Of a stretch of DNA of 64,000 nucleotides, positions 22,866 through 34,728 are shown piece after piece. A program made the translations under genes and the position numbers. The notes below the pieces were generated by a model, which saw only the letters and a program-made list of their open reading frames with translations, ran no database searches and was not told the DNA's origin. The stretch lies in the NCBI GenBank assembly GCA_028583685.1, contig JAMXIF010001194.1:24982616-25046615 (forward strand), read 5' to 3'. Position 1 is the first letter of the stretch; every line of letters begins with the position of its first letter. This DNA is from Petaurus breviceps papuanus. Its lineage: Eukaryota > Chordata > Mammalia > Diprotodontia > Petauridae.

Positions 22866-24307
22866 CAAATTACTTGGGACAAAACAAAATATTTAAGTTT
22901 ATTAACATAAATCTTACATCTTTACATTTTTAATAGGCAATATGTCCTTTTACTGAAATTATTTGTGCAACTCAGCACTGAGTTCACAAGACTGACATTC
23001 TAATTTATTATCAAACCATACTTTTACCATATTGAATATTAAAGCTTACCTTTGACAAATATTACCTTTTTCCAAGTCTAGCCTTGATTATAGCCCATAG
23101 GTTTTCAGTGGGGTTTAAATCAAGCGAGTTCTCACACTACTAATGCATGTTAATTCTATCTCTTGGATAAATTTCTTAATCTTTCGTGAAGTGTGGCATG
23201 ATGCATGGTCTTCTTGCAGTATCTGTAAATATTTGCAGTATTTATGTCCATTTAGGAATTTCTGTAATTCCAGGACAATTCTTCTTTTTCAGTATATCAG
23301 TATATTCACAAGAGTTCATTGGGGAAAAGACTTCCAGGTCCACGGTAAATAAAAAATTCCAAAACTTTTTTTTGTGAATGTTTCATAATCTGATGAAGAT
23401 GCCCAGCATTTTATAGGCTCACCTAGACTTCTGACAGCTGTTTTGGAGTAGCTTTGAATGAAAAAAGATGAGTTTCATCAGTAAAAATTACCTATTTTCC
23501 AATTTTTAGTACTCCAGTCTTTATATTGCTTTTCCTATGACAAGTATTTTTTTTAACTTTATATCAATGGTTAGCTTTTTTTTTTTTAAACTGGTCTTGA
23601 TGTTCTTTCAACTTCAAGAAGCTGATGTTAACATGGTAGAGGAATCAGTAACAGTCTTTCCAGCTGCCAGGTCCTTCTGAAGGTCTTTGTTTGTTTTCTG
23701 AGGATTAATTAGGCTGTTTTGTAGCAAGTTTGTCAGTTTATTGGCAATTTGTTTTCAACCAAACTTTCCTTTGTGCTTTAGTACAACTGATCCTGTTTAA
23801 TTGTGAGCTTTAATGATCCTTGAAAGACTTGACTTCCCTACACCAACAGTAATCAATATTTTTTAGTCACTGAATTGCTCTTTAAATTGCATTTTTGGGG
23901 GGTGGTTAGGTGGAGAAGTGAATAGAGCACTGGCTCTCCAGTCAGGGGACCTGAGTTCAAATCCGGCCTCAGACACTTGACACACTTACTAGCCAGCCTT
24001 GTGACTTTGGGCAAGTCACAACCCCAAATGCCCTCCAAAAAATAAAATAAACTGCATTTTTTTGAATGTCCTCAGCACAACATCCATTCTTAACCACAGA
24101 AGTAATACTACAAAAGACGGCAGTGAAACATATTTGGCACCACTGGCCAGTGACTAGAAAACTAAAAGATTAAAAGTAGAGAATCCAGTTCAGTCTGGTT
24201 TCATTTATGGTCAGGGTCAGTCAACCTAGTCAACCTAGTTCAAACTGAGTCAACCTAGTGTTAGCAGAAGCAAAAAAGCATGACCATTATTTGTCCCAAG
24301 TAATTTG
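22866..24307 (-). mobile_element. Tc1/mariner DNA transposon fossil
   Basis: Perfect 18-bp inverted repeats ('caaattacttgggacaaa' and its reverse complement) lie at 22866-22883 and 24290-24307. Imperfect pairing extends about 10 bp further out. On the minus strand, pieces of a Tc1-type DDE transposase follow in order from the right: a helix-turn-helix region ('GVGKSSLSRIIKAH', near 23,800), 'IFTDETHLF' (near 23,480) with the first catalytic Asp, 'DHASCHTSRKIKKF' (near 23,190) with the second, and 'LDLNPTENLWAIIK' (near 23,100) with the third acidic residue (the Glu of ENLW in this family). Several stops and shifts make it inactive. A SINE sits inside it. The size fits full-length Tc1 elements. 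It may belong to the Kanga group described in mammals, but I cannot confirm that. Confidence 0.9.
23897..24047 (+). repeat. tRNA-derived SINE nested in the Tc1 element
   Basis: A sense SINE ('gaatagagcactggctctcc', 'gacctgagttcaaatccggc', 'gggcaagtcac') is flanked by 14-bp duplications 'taaattgcattttt' (23883-23896) and 'taaactgcattttt' (24048-24061), with one mismatch. It inserted after the transposon. Confidence 0.92.
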
Positions 24308-24309
24308 CA

Positions 24310-25300
24310 AACTGCTGCTTTTTTTGACTTGAGTAATAATAATAAACTTAAATGTAGTCACTCTGATGGTGAAACTGAGCCTGCTAGAGTGAACCAGGTC
24401 CAAAGGTCATATAATTAGATGACAAATAATGTATGGAGCTTATTCCTAATTAGGATATATAAACACATCCTAAAAATGTTCTACAAGCAAAGGGAGGAAA
24501 ATGCTTCAGTAGTCCAAAAATGAGTAAGTTACAGGCAATTACATTTAACTTAAATTTTTTTCACAGTAATTCATAGTTGAAACTTGACAGTTTCTGATTT
24601 CTTTCTGAGGGTACCAAATGATTACCTCTATAATTGAAAATTCAAAGGTCTGACCTTCCAACCCCTAAACACCATATACTACAGCTTCAACTAAGGTGGA
24701 ATCAGAATCGAGTATCATTAATCTTATCTATTAGGATTTAGAGCTTATCAAGTCTCACCCCTCCATCCTACAGATAGAGAAAACAGGCTAAATGAATTCC
24801 CACTCATCCTTGTCATGCACTTGCCTTATTTCCACCTGATGAAATAATCTTCAAGTACCGGCTCACATCTCCACAAAGCCGTGATCTGAAAGCATTCATT
24901 GCAAATTTTATTGGAGTACTTATTTGACTCTTTCCTCTTATATATTTTACTTTGTATTATACTTATTCTCGTGAGAAGGGATTGTTTTTCATCCTTTCCT
25001 TGAACAGACGTAGAGCCTAAAAGGAGCTAATAAGTCGCTGCCGAATTAAATGGCTCAAGGACACAGAGAAAGTAAAAGTTACCTGTAAACATTCAAGATC
25101 ACAAGAGTTGCCCTTTGGTCACTTCATAAGCTTTATTTCCAGAAGATGTATGGTTTACTGAGGGGAAAACAAACAAAAAATCTGTCCTACAGTTTTGGGG
25201 GAGCAAGCAGGTCAGTTACGACCTCTCTCCCAGCTCTGACATCTAGTAGCTGTGACCTTAGCCAAGTCTCAACTCTAAGCCTCATTTTCCTCACTGGTAA
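24310..25300. other. intergenic DNA before the CpG island
   Basis: No gene or clear repeat was recognised. A short iteration of 'tcaacctagt' (three copies, 24,220-24,260) lies just inside the end of the Tc1 element. GC content rises from about 25,200 toward the island. Confidence 0.6.
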
Positions 25301-26460
25301 AACGAGACTACACTCTCCTCCCTACCCGCCCCCGTCCCCCAATTCCTGCCCCGGGCTGTCACGAGGAAAGAGCCCTGGAAACCTTTAGGGGCGTTATCCT
25401 TACCACTCAGATCTACAGAACGGGTCTCTCCAGCTGCTTGGAGCGTTCACGGGACACCTGCCCTGGGTCTTCAGTTGCCGGTGGAAACGCGCCTTGGGCC
25501 TCCGAGGGGAGCAGGAGGGGTCAGGGGGGAGCAGGAGGGGCCAGGGCTGGCCAAGGCCACTCCGCGAGCCCGAGGAGGCCGGCCCGAGGCCAGAGACGCG
25601 AGCCCGACGTCCACGTGGAAGAAGCTGCCGCGATCCCGCCCAGAAGCCACAGCCTCAGCCCCACTTCTGCCGGGGGCCACAAGCTGCTGCCCTGGACAGA
25701 TGGACAGAGGTGGCCTCCCAGACCCAACCCTGGTGCAGGCTGGTGGCCACCGGTTCACGGCTGCGGATGTGTAAAAACTCGTTTATTCCTCCGAGAAAAC
25801 GGCAGATTGAGAGAAGACAGAGAGACACGCCGGCGTCGGTTCGAGAGGGGAGACCTCCGTAGGGAATGCTCTGCCGCGAGCCCCGCCCCCTTTCCCACGC
25901 CCTGCCAAACTCCGCACGGCGTGCGCGCGCCCACCCCCAGAGGCATTTCTCCTCTTTCCCCCTTCTCCCAAGCCTTCTGCCGCGCGCTCTCGAGCGGGAG
26001 GGGAGGGGGGGGTTGGGGACGCGCACGCAGGGCGGCGTGTTGCGTGAGCGCGCGCGACTCCTCTTCCTCCAGCCCGTCACCCCGCCCCCTTCACCCCTAC
26101 CTCTACCGTCGCTGCCGCTCCCGCGCCCTCTGCTGCCGCCGCCGCCGCCGCCGCCCAGGCTCTCACGAAGGAGCGGTCACCGGCTGTGGAGACAGTGCGG
26201 CCCAGGCCCAGCACCGGGTGCGGAGCCGGAGGCACACACGGATTAGCCGAGCCGAGCCGGCCGGCCAGATTTAGCCGGGGCAGGTAAGCGTCTAAGGAGA
26301 GAGACCGGGCCAGGCCTCCTGTTCTTGGCGCCAGCGCCGGCGCCCAGGCCCGGCTTCTCCCTCTCCTCCTTCACGCGTAGCCCGCCAGCCTTGGGGCCGC
26401 GGAAGGCCAAGATGGAGCCACGGACGGCGGGGGTGGGGAGAGGAGATGGTGCCGCAGCAT

Positions 26461-26493
<33 letters not shown>

Positions 26494-26950
26494 GGGAGAG
26501 GGGGAAGGGCGGGGAGCCAGGGCAGCTGAGGCCGGAGGAGCCTGGGGCAAGCAGACCCCCGCGGCGGGGGTGGGGAAGGATAAAGGGGGAGGGCCAGAGG
26601 GGAGGGTTCTAGCGGAGACCCGGGCCGACTTGGGAACCCCAGCCGGGAGGGGAGGGCACCGGCTCAGGCACTGGTCGGAACTCCCGGTCTAGGGTACGGG
26701 GACACACACTTGGGGGGACGTGGAAATGAGGAACCTGAGCCGGGAGAAACTGGGGGAGGGGACACCGTAGTGAGGAGTGGGGGGAGGGGAAGCGGGGCGG
26801 AGAAACCGAAGGGGAAGCCGCCAGGGGATGCGATACTTGAGCAAGAGGAGTGAGTGGTGGAGAGGGAATTTAATGGGTGGGTGGGAGAAACGAGGAGGAG
26901 GGACCTTAAACCAGGAGGGTCTGTAAGGAGTGGCTAGGTAGTGGGCACCC
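25300..26950 (+). promoter_or_regulatory. DNAJC5: CpG island promoter, inferred for DNAJC5
   Basis: The sequence changes abruptly from AT-rich to very GC-rich, CpG-dense DNA. It has GC boxes ('ccccgcccc' near 25,880 and 26,080), NRF1-like words ('gcgtgcgcgcgcc' near 25,919 and 'gcgcacgc' near 26,020), two CCG-triplet tracts, and no TATA box. This is a housekeeping-type promoter. The human order is TPD52L2 then DNAJC5, both transcribed the same way, so this is most likely the DNAJC5 promoter. DNAJC5 encodes cysteine string protein alpha, a palmitoylated J-domain co-chaperone of synaptic vesicles. The assignment rests on synteny and position, because no DNAJC5 coding sequence is in the window. 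Confidence 0.7.
26090..26283 (+). other. DNAJC5: putative non-coding exon 1 of DNAJC5
   Basis: A G/C-rich segment ends at 'ggggcag' followed by 'gtaagc' at 26284, a near-ideal donor. Mammalian DNAJC5 starts with an untranslated first exon ending inside the CpG island, with the ATG in exon 2 far downstream. The start (transcription start site) cannot be placed from sequence, so 26090 is only nominal. Long open frames crossing the region in several phases on both strands reflect high GC and are not taken as coding. Confidence 0.55.
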
Positions 26951-28752
26951 TTGGGGATAGGGGGTTAAAAGAAGTAATGAAAGAGGGGTATAGAAATGGG
27001 GGCATGAAGGGAACCTGTGGAACCTTATGGGGAAAAGTGTCAGCCTTTTGGGGACGATTCTGCTGTGAAATAGTGACAGGCCTGGGAATTAGAAGATTCA
27101 GAGGTATTAGCTAGGCCTTGGGAAGACTTGATTAAGAATGGAGGGAGGTGATTCCTTGGATTTGGTCACTCATTGGTTCTTTGTTGATGTTGCCTTAGTG
27201 AGGTAGGTCTCTTGACAAATGGTGTTGGGGATAGTTATTGGGGTATTTTCCCTAGGGAATTTGGATGCTATGATTTTCAACCGAAAAGAATGTCATTCTA
27301 TTACCCTTCAATACCAGGCCTCTATAACCTTAATTGTATACCCTTTTTTTCCCTCTCAAATGGGGAGGGGGGATTTTAGTTTAGTCTATAAAGTGAATTT
27401 CTTGATGGAAAATGACAAGCTGCAGGGGTTCCAGATTGCTTTTATTTGCCTGATTCTAATGTTTTGTTGTTTGTTTTTTAAGAGTTTGGGTGGCTGGAGT
27501 TAGAAGGGAGAATATCTGTAATATATTAAGAAGTATCTTTTCTAGTTTTCAGATGAAGAACTTTGTTTTCATCCCAACAGTATGCTTCAAAACAAAATAG
27601 CAACTGAAAGAATTGGTGAAGTGAAACCAAAAAATCTTATACCTTTTCTAATTTGACTGTAATTTGTCGCTAGATATATTATCAGATGTATTTAAGCATG
27701 TTGTTATCCCAGAAAAAGTGGAGTCATGAATGCTCTAACCAGATTCTAAAATGGAAAAAGAATTAGACACCCTGTTTTAGCAGTTTGGGGTTTGATAAAA
27801 CACCAATTTAGGTATATTATGTAGATTTTGATTTAAGGGAGCTTTGTGGTAGGCAACCTGGCTTGGTTAATATAGCTGACTTCAGAGCCCTGAGCCTTCT
27901 AGATGTGTGAAGTCACTTAACTTCTCAATGCCCTAGGCAACTCTCAAAGACTGTAATTGCCTATGCCAGTGAAATCACAGGTCTATTTTCTCCCTCTGCC
28001 TGTCCTTATGTTGTAGCATCATTTAGTGTCTTTTAAAAAAAAATTTATAGTCTTTAGTGTTGGAAATTCATTCTCAATTAAACATGTATTAACTTTCTAA
28101 GTAAACTTTAAAATATGAGTTTTTAATGATTCAAAATATTTTATCCAAATTGTAAAGAAGCTGTAGTTTTGACTGTGTGGGGAGCTCCTTTCACCAACCC
28201 TTCTTATGACTACATTTTCAGTGCCATACTATGTCTAAAAGTATCTCCAAAGCACCGTATAACTATGGCACGGTCTGTATTAGAACCATATTATTTTCAG
28301 CAAGCTTGTTCATTATTTTGAGGACTACTAGCTAGGTGTTCACTGAAGACAGAATTGGATTAAATAAGTGGAGGGAGCCAGTCCTTAAGTGATATCCCAA
28401 ATCATATTGCCTTTGCCACATAAGGAAAAGCATGAAACGTCAGACCTGAAAAGGAAATTAGAAGTAAAGTCTCATTTCTTTTATTTACATATTAAGTGCT
28501 TTTGTTTATCATTAAATTTGAGCTGTTGATTAGAAATTTTGACTTAGTAGAGCATAGTGTTGTGGATGTTATATTAGATTTCTTAGGTATCTCAGTAGTC
28601 ACAGAATTTGTCCATTAAAAACTAATTTAACAGTAAAACCTTGACTGTTTCTCTCCATTATCGTGTTCTATTTATATTTCTCATGAAGGTGGAAAAATTT
28701 TACCCCATATGGAAAGCTAATTGAAATTAGGTTAGTTTGTGTTAATTACTTT

Positions 28753-28791
28753 GCTGCTGCTGCTGCTCTGTGTGTGTGTGTGTGTGTGTGT
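28753..28791. repeat. (GCT)5 followed by (GT)n
   Basis: Five CTG/GCT triplets run directly into about eleven GT units, a compound microsatellite. Confidence 0.95.
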
Positions 28792-28999
28792 TTCAATATT
28801 AGGCACATATACTCTTTCACCTGGAAGATAAAAATAAGAAACCTTAACTTCAAAATTTGTGGAACTACTTAAATTAGTGTACATAGAAGACTGGATCACT
28901 TATTAGTGCATTCACTGTCGTCTTTCATCTCCGTCATTACTCTGGGAGATGGGGAAGAATGGTGTAGCAGTATGAGATTAGGTTCCAAACTAAGCTGAA

Positions 29000-30160
29000 A
29001 GTCTGTGGGAGAGCCGATTATGTTTGACCTTCTGTATGGGTATGAATCTTCAGCTGATAGAAAGGACATATCTATTTACTTGAAGTCTCATCAGTGTCAT
29101 CACTGCTATAACCAACAATGAATGATGAGACAGGACCATCAACAAGAGCTCTAAAGCACAGCCAGCCCACCAGTCTAATAAGGATGCTAACTGGAATACA
29201 GTTCTATTCGACTTGGTGACAGAAGAGCTTCCAGACAGCTCCTGTATGCTAAGTAGGGCAATATCAGGTAAAGTTAGTGGAAGAACACTATTAAGACTTG
29301 ATGAAGGAAAACTTCAGTCCATACACTGTAGGTCAGGGAAGTAATAACTACAAAATAATCAACTTAAATAACAGAGGTGGGATAACCTGTTCATCAGAAA
29401 ATCAGCCAAAAGTATTTGCTAATCACTTATTTGTACATAGTTCCATGCTGGATACTGTCACAGTGAACCACTACTTTTCTTGCTTTCAAAAGCCTTATAA
29501 GGACATATGGATTAAGAAGAGAGCTACCCACAAACAGCAGATTCTTCAGATATACCCAGTGTTAAAAGGGATAATGGGTCAAGAAACACATTTTTGTTAT
29601 CATACTTATAAGAAGAGGTTAAAACACTGCAGAATCTTTGCCTTTGAATACAAAGAATATAGAATCACTAACAATTTAGTGATATCTTGGTGTTTCAGTA
29701 GAATATTTTGGAAATCTGTCTGGATCCTTATTAGTGCCTGTTTTAAAAAATGTTCTGGAATGAATTCATTAACATTCTAGGTAATCATAATGAAGACTTG
29801 TTTAGCATAGTTTCCTTCAAGGTGGGTTTGGAACACATTAGCATTTGTGGAAACAGTTTAAGGAATGGTGTTTATAAACCTAGGGCCATGGGAGGATATT
29901 CTGTTGATAGTTTCTCAAAATCCTTGTTAGATGACATTTTCAACCCTGGAATACTACAAAGCCATTACATTAAAATTCACAGTAATGCAAAAAGCTTGGA
30001 CTAACCATCCACACTGAAGAGAACAAAGTGGATGAAAAATGTGTATTACCCAAATTATAACATGCAACGGTCTTTTTAGAGAAATGCTGCAGCTGGATTA
30101 TGAACTGGGCTTAGAATTGAACAGGAAGAAGAGGAAACTAGGTTGGGTTTGGGAAATGTG
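29000..30160 (+). mobile_element. degenerate RTE-like LINE relic (tentative)
   Basis: Several partly open stretches (29298-29780, 29750-30004) lack any recognisable protein. Near the right end (30,085-30,155) one frame reads 'LDYELGLELNRKKRKLGWV'. This resembles the conserved 'D-LGPEINRR-AGWAAF' block after the reverse-transcriptase domain of RTE-type LINEs. I infer a decayed RTE-class element, cut off at its right. Only that block supports the call, and the left part could be something else. Confidence 0.4.
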
Positions 30161-30400
30161 TAGTGCTTTCAGTAATCTGACTGCTTCTTCCTGACCCTGA
30201 TCTGCTTACCGGTCTTCAAATGATTATATATATTATAAATACTAGGAAATAGTGGTCTCAGAAGAATAAAAATTGATAGGAAAACGCATTATAAGCTTAA
30301 ACAGGTTGTAGAGCATTACCAGTGATGGTTTGGACTGAGGTATAGTGTAAATGATATTGAGGATTTGTATACCAGGGAAAAGAGGTGTTCCAGCCATATA

Positions 30401-30579
30401 CATATTTTTTTCCTTTATTTTTTTCTTTTTGGAGGGGGGAAGGCAGGGCAGTTGGGCTTAAGTGACCTGCCCAAGATCACAGGGCTAGTAAGTATTAAGT
30501 GTCTGAGGCCGAATTTGAACTCAGGTCCTCCTGACTCCAGGGCTGGTGCTCTATTCACTGGGCCTATTCAGCTGCCCCT
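30401..30579 (-). repeat. tRNA-derived SINE (antisense) with duplication
   Basis: A T-rich start is followed by 'aaggcagggcagttgggctt', 'gacctgcccaagatcacagg' and 'ctcaggtcctcctgactcca'. Flanking repeats are 'gttccagccatata' (30387-30400) and 'gttctagccatata' (30580-30593), 13 of 14 identical. Confidence 0.9.
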
Positions 30580-31067
30580 GTTCTAGCCATATATTGAGAA
30601 TGAAACAGTGGTTGAACAATCTGAATGATACATTGATACTCTTGATATATTAACACAAGGAAAACCTGCAACATATTGAGTACATCCTTTATGGAGAATT
30701 TATGGCAAAACACTAACAAAAAAGCACAGAATTCAAGAACTTTTAAATGTGTTAGGGTAGCTAGACTCAGTACCCATGTCAATAAAATTATAGCTTTTTC
30801 AAAATAAACTGAGTGGAAAGCATATAGGCCTGAACCCTGTATTGTAACCATCTTCTAAATGAGTATGAACTCCACAGTGGTTAGTTCCTATTAAAATTCA
30901 TTTTGAGGAAGTAATGCAGAAATTTTGACTCCCTGGTTAGCCCCAATTCTGATCAGGACATAATTACATAATAGTTTTCTTGGAGAAAATGAACAATTTC
31001 TTTATTACTCTAGGCAGTGTAGTCTGTATATCTTAAAACAAAACATTATAGTATATTCTGTGTATGT

Positions 31068-31769
31068 CAAAATATAGTCCAGGGATGTCTGTGGGGTCCC
31101 TGAAACCATTTTGGGAGTTTTTGAGGTCAAAACTATTTTCGTAATAATGCTAAGATATTTTACATTCCAATTTGGTAAATATTGATAGATATATAACCCA
31201 CATAAACAAAAATTGGAGAGGGAGGAGTATGGTCTGCAGTAGTTCCTATAGAATATAAAGGGATCCTGACACCAAAAAGTTTAAGAACTGTCACTCTTGG
31301 TAGAAGTTCCCAAAGTGGAGATGGGGGTGGGAAGGTTGGCGGAGGTGGCACTAGAAGGATGGAGGGGGTGGGGGTGGTAGTAGCTTTGAGTACAGTTGGG
31401 GAGCGTTGAATAAAAATAAGAGGGCAGTGAAAGGAAAGAAGAGAAGAAAACTTTGGAAAAACCACTTGTTTATGATTCATCTGTTGTGTAACAGAGTTAA
31501 AGTTGTAGTGATTATATTATTTTCCAAATAAACACACAGAATGCAAGTTATATCTGATCAGTGATGGAGTCCACCAACAGGTCTTAATAAGCAAGGATTG
31601 ACAAGAAAATATGTTGTACATTGTCAGGAAGTCCAGCATGCATCAGCAGGAATATATATAAGTAATAACTTGTTTTACACTTTGATAGTAGTTGTGTCAT
31701 CAAAATTTCAATGCAAGAAAAACCCATGAGTTTACAATAAATTAAATTTAAGATACTTCATTTAAAAAG

Positions 31770-31813
<44 letters not shown>

Positions 31814-31950
31814 TTAATGATGCAAATTTTAACAAAACATTAAAGGGAAAGAAAGTAGATTTCTTAGGGGAGCACTAATATTTTTTTTTTTCCGAAAAGG
31901 GGTTGGTAGACCAAATAAGTTTGGAAATCTCTGCTCTAGTGGATTCTTAG
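31068..31950 (+). mobile_element. hAT-type DNA transposon relic
   Basis: The left part has 'gggatgtctgtggggtccct' and 'ttgaggtcaaaactattttc' with 'gtaataatgctaagatattt'. The right end has 'aggggttggtagaccaaata' with 'tttggaaatctctgctctag'. These resemble the two ends of an old mammalian hAT element, with ends of the 'gagaaccgctg' style. The middle contains a (TA)n run and no recognisable transposase. The exact subfamily is not assigned, and it could be two pieces rather than one. Confidence 0.5.
31775..31811. repeat. (TA)n microsatellite
   Basis: About 18 perfect TA units. Confidence 0.97.
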
Positions 31951-32189
31951 TCATTTGTGTTCTTGAGCCTTATTTTTTTCTCTGAAGCTCTTGATACCCC
32001 TGAGTTTTATCGTAGAACCTTGTGCACTGCTATCCATGTTTCTTGTGAGGAAGCATTTTATGGTTAAATGTTGTTCAGACATAACTATACTTTTTTTCTT
32101 TTCATACTTATTGGCTTTATCCTCATTAGGGGCATATTTATTTATAATATTTGATAGTAAGCACTGAAATGTCATAAATTTATATATAA

Positions 32190-32400
32190 GAAATGAGAAT
32201 AGACTAAATTAACATCCCTGATATGCACAACAATCTTTTGAAATGGATAATGCAGTAAATAATATCCCTATTTTACATTTGAGGGAAACTGAGGCTCAGA
32301 GAGTAACTTGACCAACTAATAAATGCCTCAGTTGGGTTTTAACCAGTCCCCTGTCTTCCAAGTCCATTATTCTTTCTATTCTACTGAACCACTTGTAAAG
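32190..32400 (-). repeat. MIR/THER1 relic (antisense)
   Basis: 'ctattttacatttgagggaa', 'actgaggctcagagagtaac' and 'ccagtcccctgtcttccaag' are antisense MIR-class blocks. Confidence 0.65.
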
Positions 32401-32529
32401 AAAACAAGTTTCTTACATATGATGTCTATTTTCTCCCCATTTTCATTATAATAATATTTCTGGTAGCAATAAAAATATGATCCTCACAGTAAAGAAATCA
32501 CTTAATCCTCTGAAGTATTTAATACTTGA

Positions 32530-32725
32530 AAAAGATTGGAGATAGCATTAGTATAATGGAAAGAGCATTGGATTTAGTGTCTGAGAACCTTTGGGATACC
32601 TGCTTTGCTACTTAGTAACTTCATGCCTTTGGGCAAATAAATCGCCTAACTTCTTTGGGTAACTGTTTCCTGTCTGCAAAATGAAAGAGCAGCAGTCGAA
32701 CTAAGTGATCTCTAAGGGGTTTCTG
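32530..32725 (+). repeat. THER1/MIR relic (sense)
   Basis: 'taatggaaagagcattggat', 'tagtaacttcatgcctttgg' and 'aactgtttcctgtctgcaaa' form a sense MIR/THER1 body ending near an L1 T run. Confidence 0.7.
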
Positions 32726-32729
32726 ACTT

Positions 32730-32890
32730 TTTTTTTTTTTAATTTAAAAAATTTATTTATTTTTAGTTTACAACATTCAGTTCCACAAGCTTTTGAGTTC
32801 CAAATTTTCTCCCCCTCCCCAAGATGGCATGCAATCTGATACAGGCTCTACATATACATTCACATTCAACATATTTTCACATTAGTTCTT
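32730..32890 (-). mobile_element. short L1 3'-end fragment (antisense)
   Basis: A T run, then 'caacattcagttccacaagc', 'caaattttctccccctcccc', 'gcaatctgatacaggctcta' and 'acatattttcacattag'. This is the reversed marsupial L1 3' UTR, about 160 bp, severely 5' truncated. Confidence 0.85.
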
Positions 32891-32974
32891 CTGGATCTTA
32901 ATCCTTTGGTCTTGAAAGTAATCACTAAGTTAAAAATAGCATTACATTAATTTGATATTTGCTTCTATGACAAT

Positions 32975-33230
32975 GCTAGTTAGTTGTTTAATCATTTTTC
33001 GGTCATGTGCAACTATTCATGATCTCTTTGGGGATTTTCTTGGCAAAGATACTGAAGTGGTTTGCCATTTTCTTCTCTAGCTCATTTTACAGATGAGGAA
33101 ACTGAGGCAATCAGGGCTAAATGAGTTGCTCAGGATCACATAGCTAGTAAGTGTCTAAGGCCACATTTGGAATTAAATCTTCCTAAATCCAGTCCCAGCA
33201 CTCTATCCACTGCACCACTGTGCTGCCTTA
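32975..33230 (-). repeat. Mar1-type marsupial SINE (antisense)
   Basis: 'gggattttcttggcaaagat', 'actgaagtggtttgccattt', 'agctcattttacagatgagg' and 'agcactctatccactgcacc' match the reverse complement of Mar1, with the tRNA-like part at the right end. Confidence 0.85.
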
Positions 33231-33387
33231 ATACTAGTTAAGGGTATTGTTAATGTATTCACTTTAGCTGTATAACTATAACTTCCTTTTGTTCTTTTGT
33301 TAACAATTCCTTTACATGGTACTGTTCAAATGGCTTAATTTTTAAGAAGTTTGTATGTTTTTGTTGGTTTAATGTTCCTGTGTTAGA

Positions 33388-33440
33388 TGGTGGTGGTGGT
33401 GGTGGTGGTGGTGTGTGTGTGTGGGTGTGTGTATGTGTGC
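33388..33440. repeat. (GGT)n then (GT)n compound repeat
   Basis: Eight GGT units are followed by interrupted GT units. The apparent poly-proline and poly-threonine reading frames here are artefacts of this repeat. Confidence 0.95.
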
Positions 33441-34054
33441 TGAAAAGTTTGTGCTGGGGAATTGAATGGTAAAACAAATGGCAGGGGAAAAATCTCTCTT
33501 CTGAAAATACCAAGCATGAGGCAGGCTTGGGAGACTAGGTATTCTGTACTTGAATATGACAAAGTTTTAGAAGTGGAAAGGATAAGGAACACTAAGCCCA
33601 GAATAGTGAATGTGATTGTCAGCATCAGTGATTTCAACACAGGGCCTCTGATTTCAGAAACAGTTCTCCTTCTACTATATCACACACTCCTTCCATTATT
33701 GAGATCTTATTTTGGGGTCTTTTTAATAGTCCTAGAAAGAACATAAAGGTAAACACAAGCTAGACTTTCTGGATTGTAGACCTTTGAAGTTCAGGGTCCA
33801 CCCCTGAAGGGGATAGAGACCTCTTCTGTGACTTTTTTGTCTGTGAAAAGAATATTTCTCCTTGTTTTCCCTTTTTAACCCTATCAAATTGGAAGTCAGA
33901 ACTTTTCTAAAAACCATTGGGTCATGAGGAGCTTTAGTGTGTGAATGATGAAGCTTTGTCATCAAGTGTGTTCATTATTTAAAGATGATTGGCAACTAGT
34001 CATTTACAAGCTTTGCAGTTGAATGAAGCCTTAATTTAAAGATTGATTAATAAT

Positions 34055-34285
34055 ATGTATATAATGCCACCTACGTGCCAGGCACTGTGCAAAGCTTTTG
34101 CAAAAATTATCTCATTTGTTCCTCACATAACCCCGGGAGGTAAGTCCTATTATTAGGCCCATTTTACTGTTTAAGAAACTGAAACAGAGGTTAAGTGACT
34201 TGCCCAATTATCTGAGCTTGGACCTGAACTCAGGTCTTTCTGACTCCAAGCCCAGTATTCTATCCATTGTATCACGTAACTGCCT
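34055..34285 (-). repeat. MIR/THER1 relic (antisense)
   Basis: 'tgccacctacgtgccaggca', 'tatctcatttgttcctcaca', 'aggcccattttactgtttaa', 'gaggttaagtgacttgccca' and 'actccaagcccagtattcta' give a nearly complete antisense copy. Confidence 0.8.
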
Positions 34286-34419
34286 AGGTTAGTTTATGGC
34301 ACAAGTCTTTGAAACCTAAGGGATTTCCTCTTTTTCAGGTTTTTTGTAATTTTTTTTTTGCATAGTATTTAGTTAATATAAAATGTTGATTATAAACTAG
34401 TAAGATTTTTAGAGTAAGA

Positions 34420-34580
34420 AAGAATATTAGAGGCCTTACCATAATTAATCCTACTGGTTCATTTTACAGACAAGAAAACTGAGACTCTGAGAAGTTAAGT
34501 AACTTAACCTGAGATCACACAGGTAATAACCAGTGAAACTACCATTAGAACCCAGGCAGTCTAACTCCAAACCTATTGCT
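34420..34580 (-). repeat. MIR-class relic (antisense)
   Basis: 'attttacagacaagaaaact', 'gagactctgagaagttaagt' and 'gagatcacacaggtaataac' are antisense MIR-class blocks. Confidence 0.65.
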
Positions 34581-34728
34581 TTCTGCACTCAAATTATAAC
34601 TTTTGTTAAATAAAGTCTAACCAATACAGCTTAAAAATAGTCATATCACCATCAACAGGGAGTCCTAGCTGCAGAAAGAAATCATATGGGCAATAATGGG
34701 GATTCGAGTCTTTGATTAAAAATATTTC

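Noticed and set aside
25438-26274. 278-codon open frame through the CpG island, with overlapping long frames on both strands
   Set aside because: It is rich in Arg, Pro, Gly and Ser as expected of translated GC-rich DNA. Many frames overlap in both directions, and it spans the promoter. No domain is present.
26325-26612. 95-codon frame starting MAPAPAPRPGF after the splice donor
   Set aside because: Poly-proline and glycine from a CCG/CCA tract, located on the intron side of the donor at 26284.
33259-33640. Minus-strand frames with runs of Thr, His and Pro
   Set aside because: Produced by the compound GGT/GT microsatellite.
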